22,846 nucleotides of DNA, from positions 1 through 22,846 of the forward strand of contig CAJXVF010000001.1 of the NCBI GenBank assembly GCA_913060845.1, written 5' to 3'. The position numbers were made by a program, and so were the translations under genes. This DNA is from an uncultured Alphaproteobacteria bacterium (GTDB taxonomy: Bacteria; Pseudomonadota; Alphaproteobacteria; Bin95). Numbering within the stretch: the first letter of the stretch is position 1; the number at the start of each line of letters is the position of its first letter. Positions 22,799 to 22,846 of this stretch are shown piece after piece. Under the pieces are notes generated by a model. The model was not told where the DNA came from. It ran no database searches and worked only from the letters and a program-made list of their open reading frames with translations.

Positions 22799-22846
22799 CT
22801 GTCTCTTATACACATCTGACGCTGCCGACGAATAGAGAGGTGTAGA
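22799..22846 (+). other. Nextera P5-side library adapter (artefact)
   Basis: Not genomic. Positions 22799-22817 are the reverse complement of the Tn5 mosaic end, 22818-22831 the rest of the Nextera read-1 adapter, 22832-22839 (atagagag) match the reverse complement of i5 index N502 as I remember it, and 22840-22846 the start of the P5 primer complement. Confidence 0.97.

Noticed and set aside
1..22846. 19-base inverted repeats at both ends, like a transposon
   Set aside because: They are the Tn5 mosaic ends within Nextera adapters, flanked by index and primer bases, so they are library artefacts.

Overview
This window is one tagmented DNA fragment. Bases 1-47 and 22799-22846 are Illumina Nextera library adapters with index bases, so the biological insert is 48-22798. 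The insert suggests a proteobacterium, most likely an alphaproteobacterium. The reasons are moderately high GC in most of the window (for example 34 of 60 bases in 22201-22260), a TamA-type outer-membrane assembly protein, a propionyl-CoA carboxylase alpha subunit, a small protein resembling an alphaproteobacterial orphan family, and GC-rich intergenic palindromes. No species can be named from this.

Region 48-5366 (minus strand) reads as one gene series: glutaryl-CoA dehydrogenase, the alpha and beta subunits of a benzoate/anthranilate-type Rieske ring-hydroxylating dioxygenase, and a threonine-dehydrogenase-like zinc dehydrogenase. A tamA-like gene follows and is cut off by the fragment end. 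A small conserved gene (5469-5702) is divergent from this series, and a large GC-rich inverted repeat follows it. Region 5927-9804 (minus strand) is a second series: a luciferase-like (LLM) flavin monooxygenase, an HMG-CoA-lyase-like enzyme with two changed active-site residues, a HIT protein lacking the first triad histidine, and a D-threonine-aldolase-family PLP enzyme.

Region 9805-10263 is a non-coding divergent control region. It is followed by a complete polar amino acid ABC importer (10264-13319, plus strand), with a strong hairpin/T-tract attenuator between the binding-protein gene and the ATPase gene. The importer converges exactly, stop codon on stop codon, with a PccA-type carboxylase subunit. 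Upstream of pccA on the same strand lies a surface-carbohydrate-biosynthesis protein gene. Region 16977-20392 holds a small cupin, two more LLM oxidoreductases and an Lrp/AsnC regulator. The second of these, at 19151-20392, is a clear paralogue of the first LLM protein.

The last part differs in character. A strikingly AT-rich lipoprotein gene (20640-21317) looks acquired. It is followed by a STAS-domain protein and a class III adenylate-cyclase-like protein that form a two-gene signalling unit, then by the first 26 codons of a MaoC-like hydratase gene. Taken together, the window is mainly an accessory catabolic region: amino acid import, flavin- and Rieske-dependent oxygenation, acyl-CoA oxidation, retro-aldol cleavage and propionyl-CoA carboxylation. 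The substrates cannot be read from the sequence. The most interesting candidates are the STAS/cyclase pair and the LLM/HMGL-like/HIT/PLP-aldolase operon.
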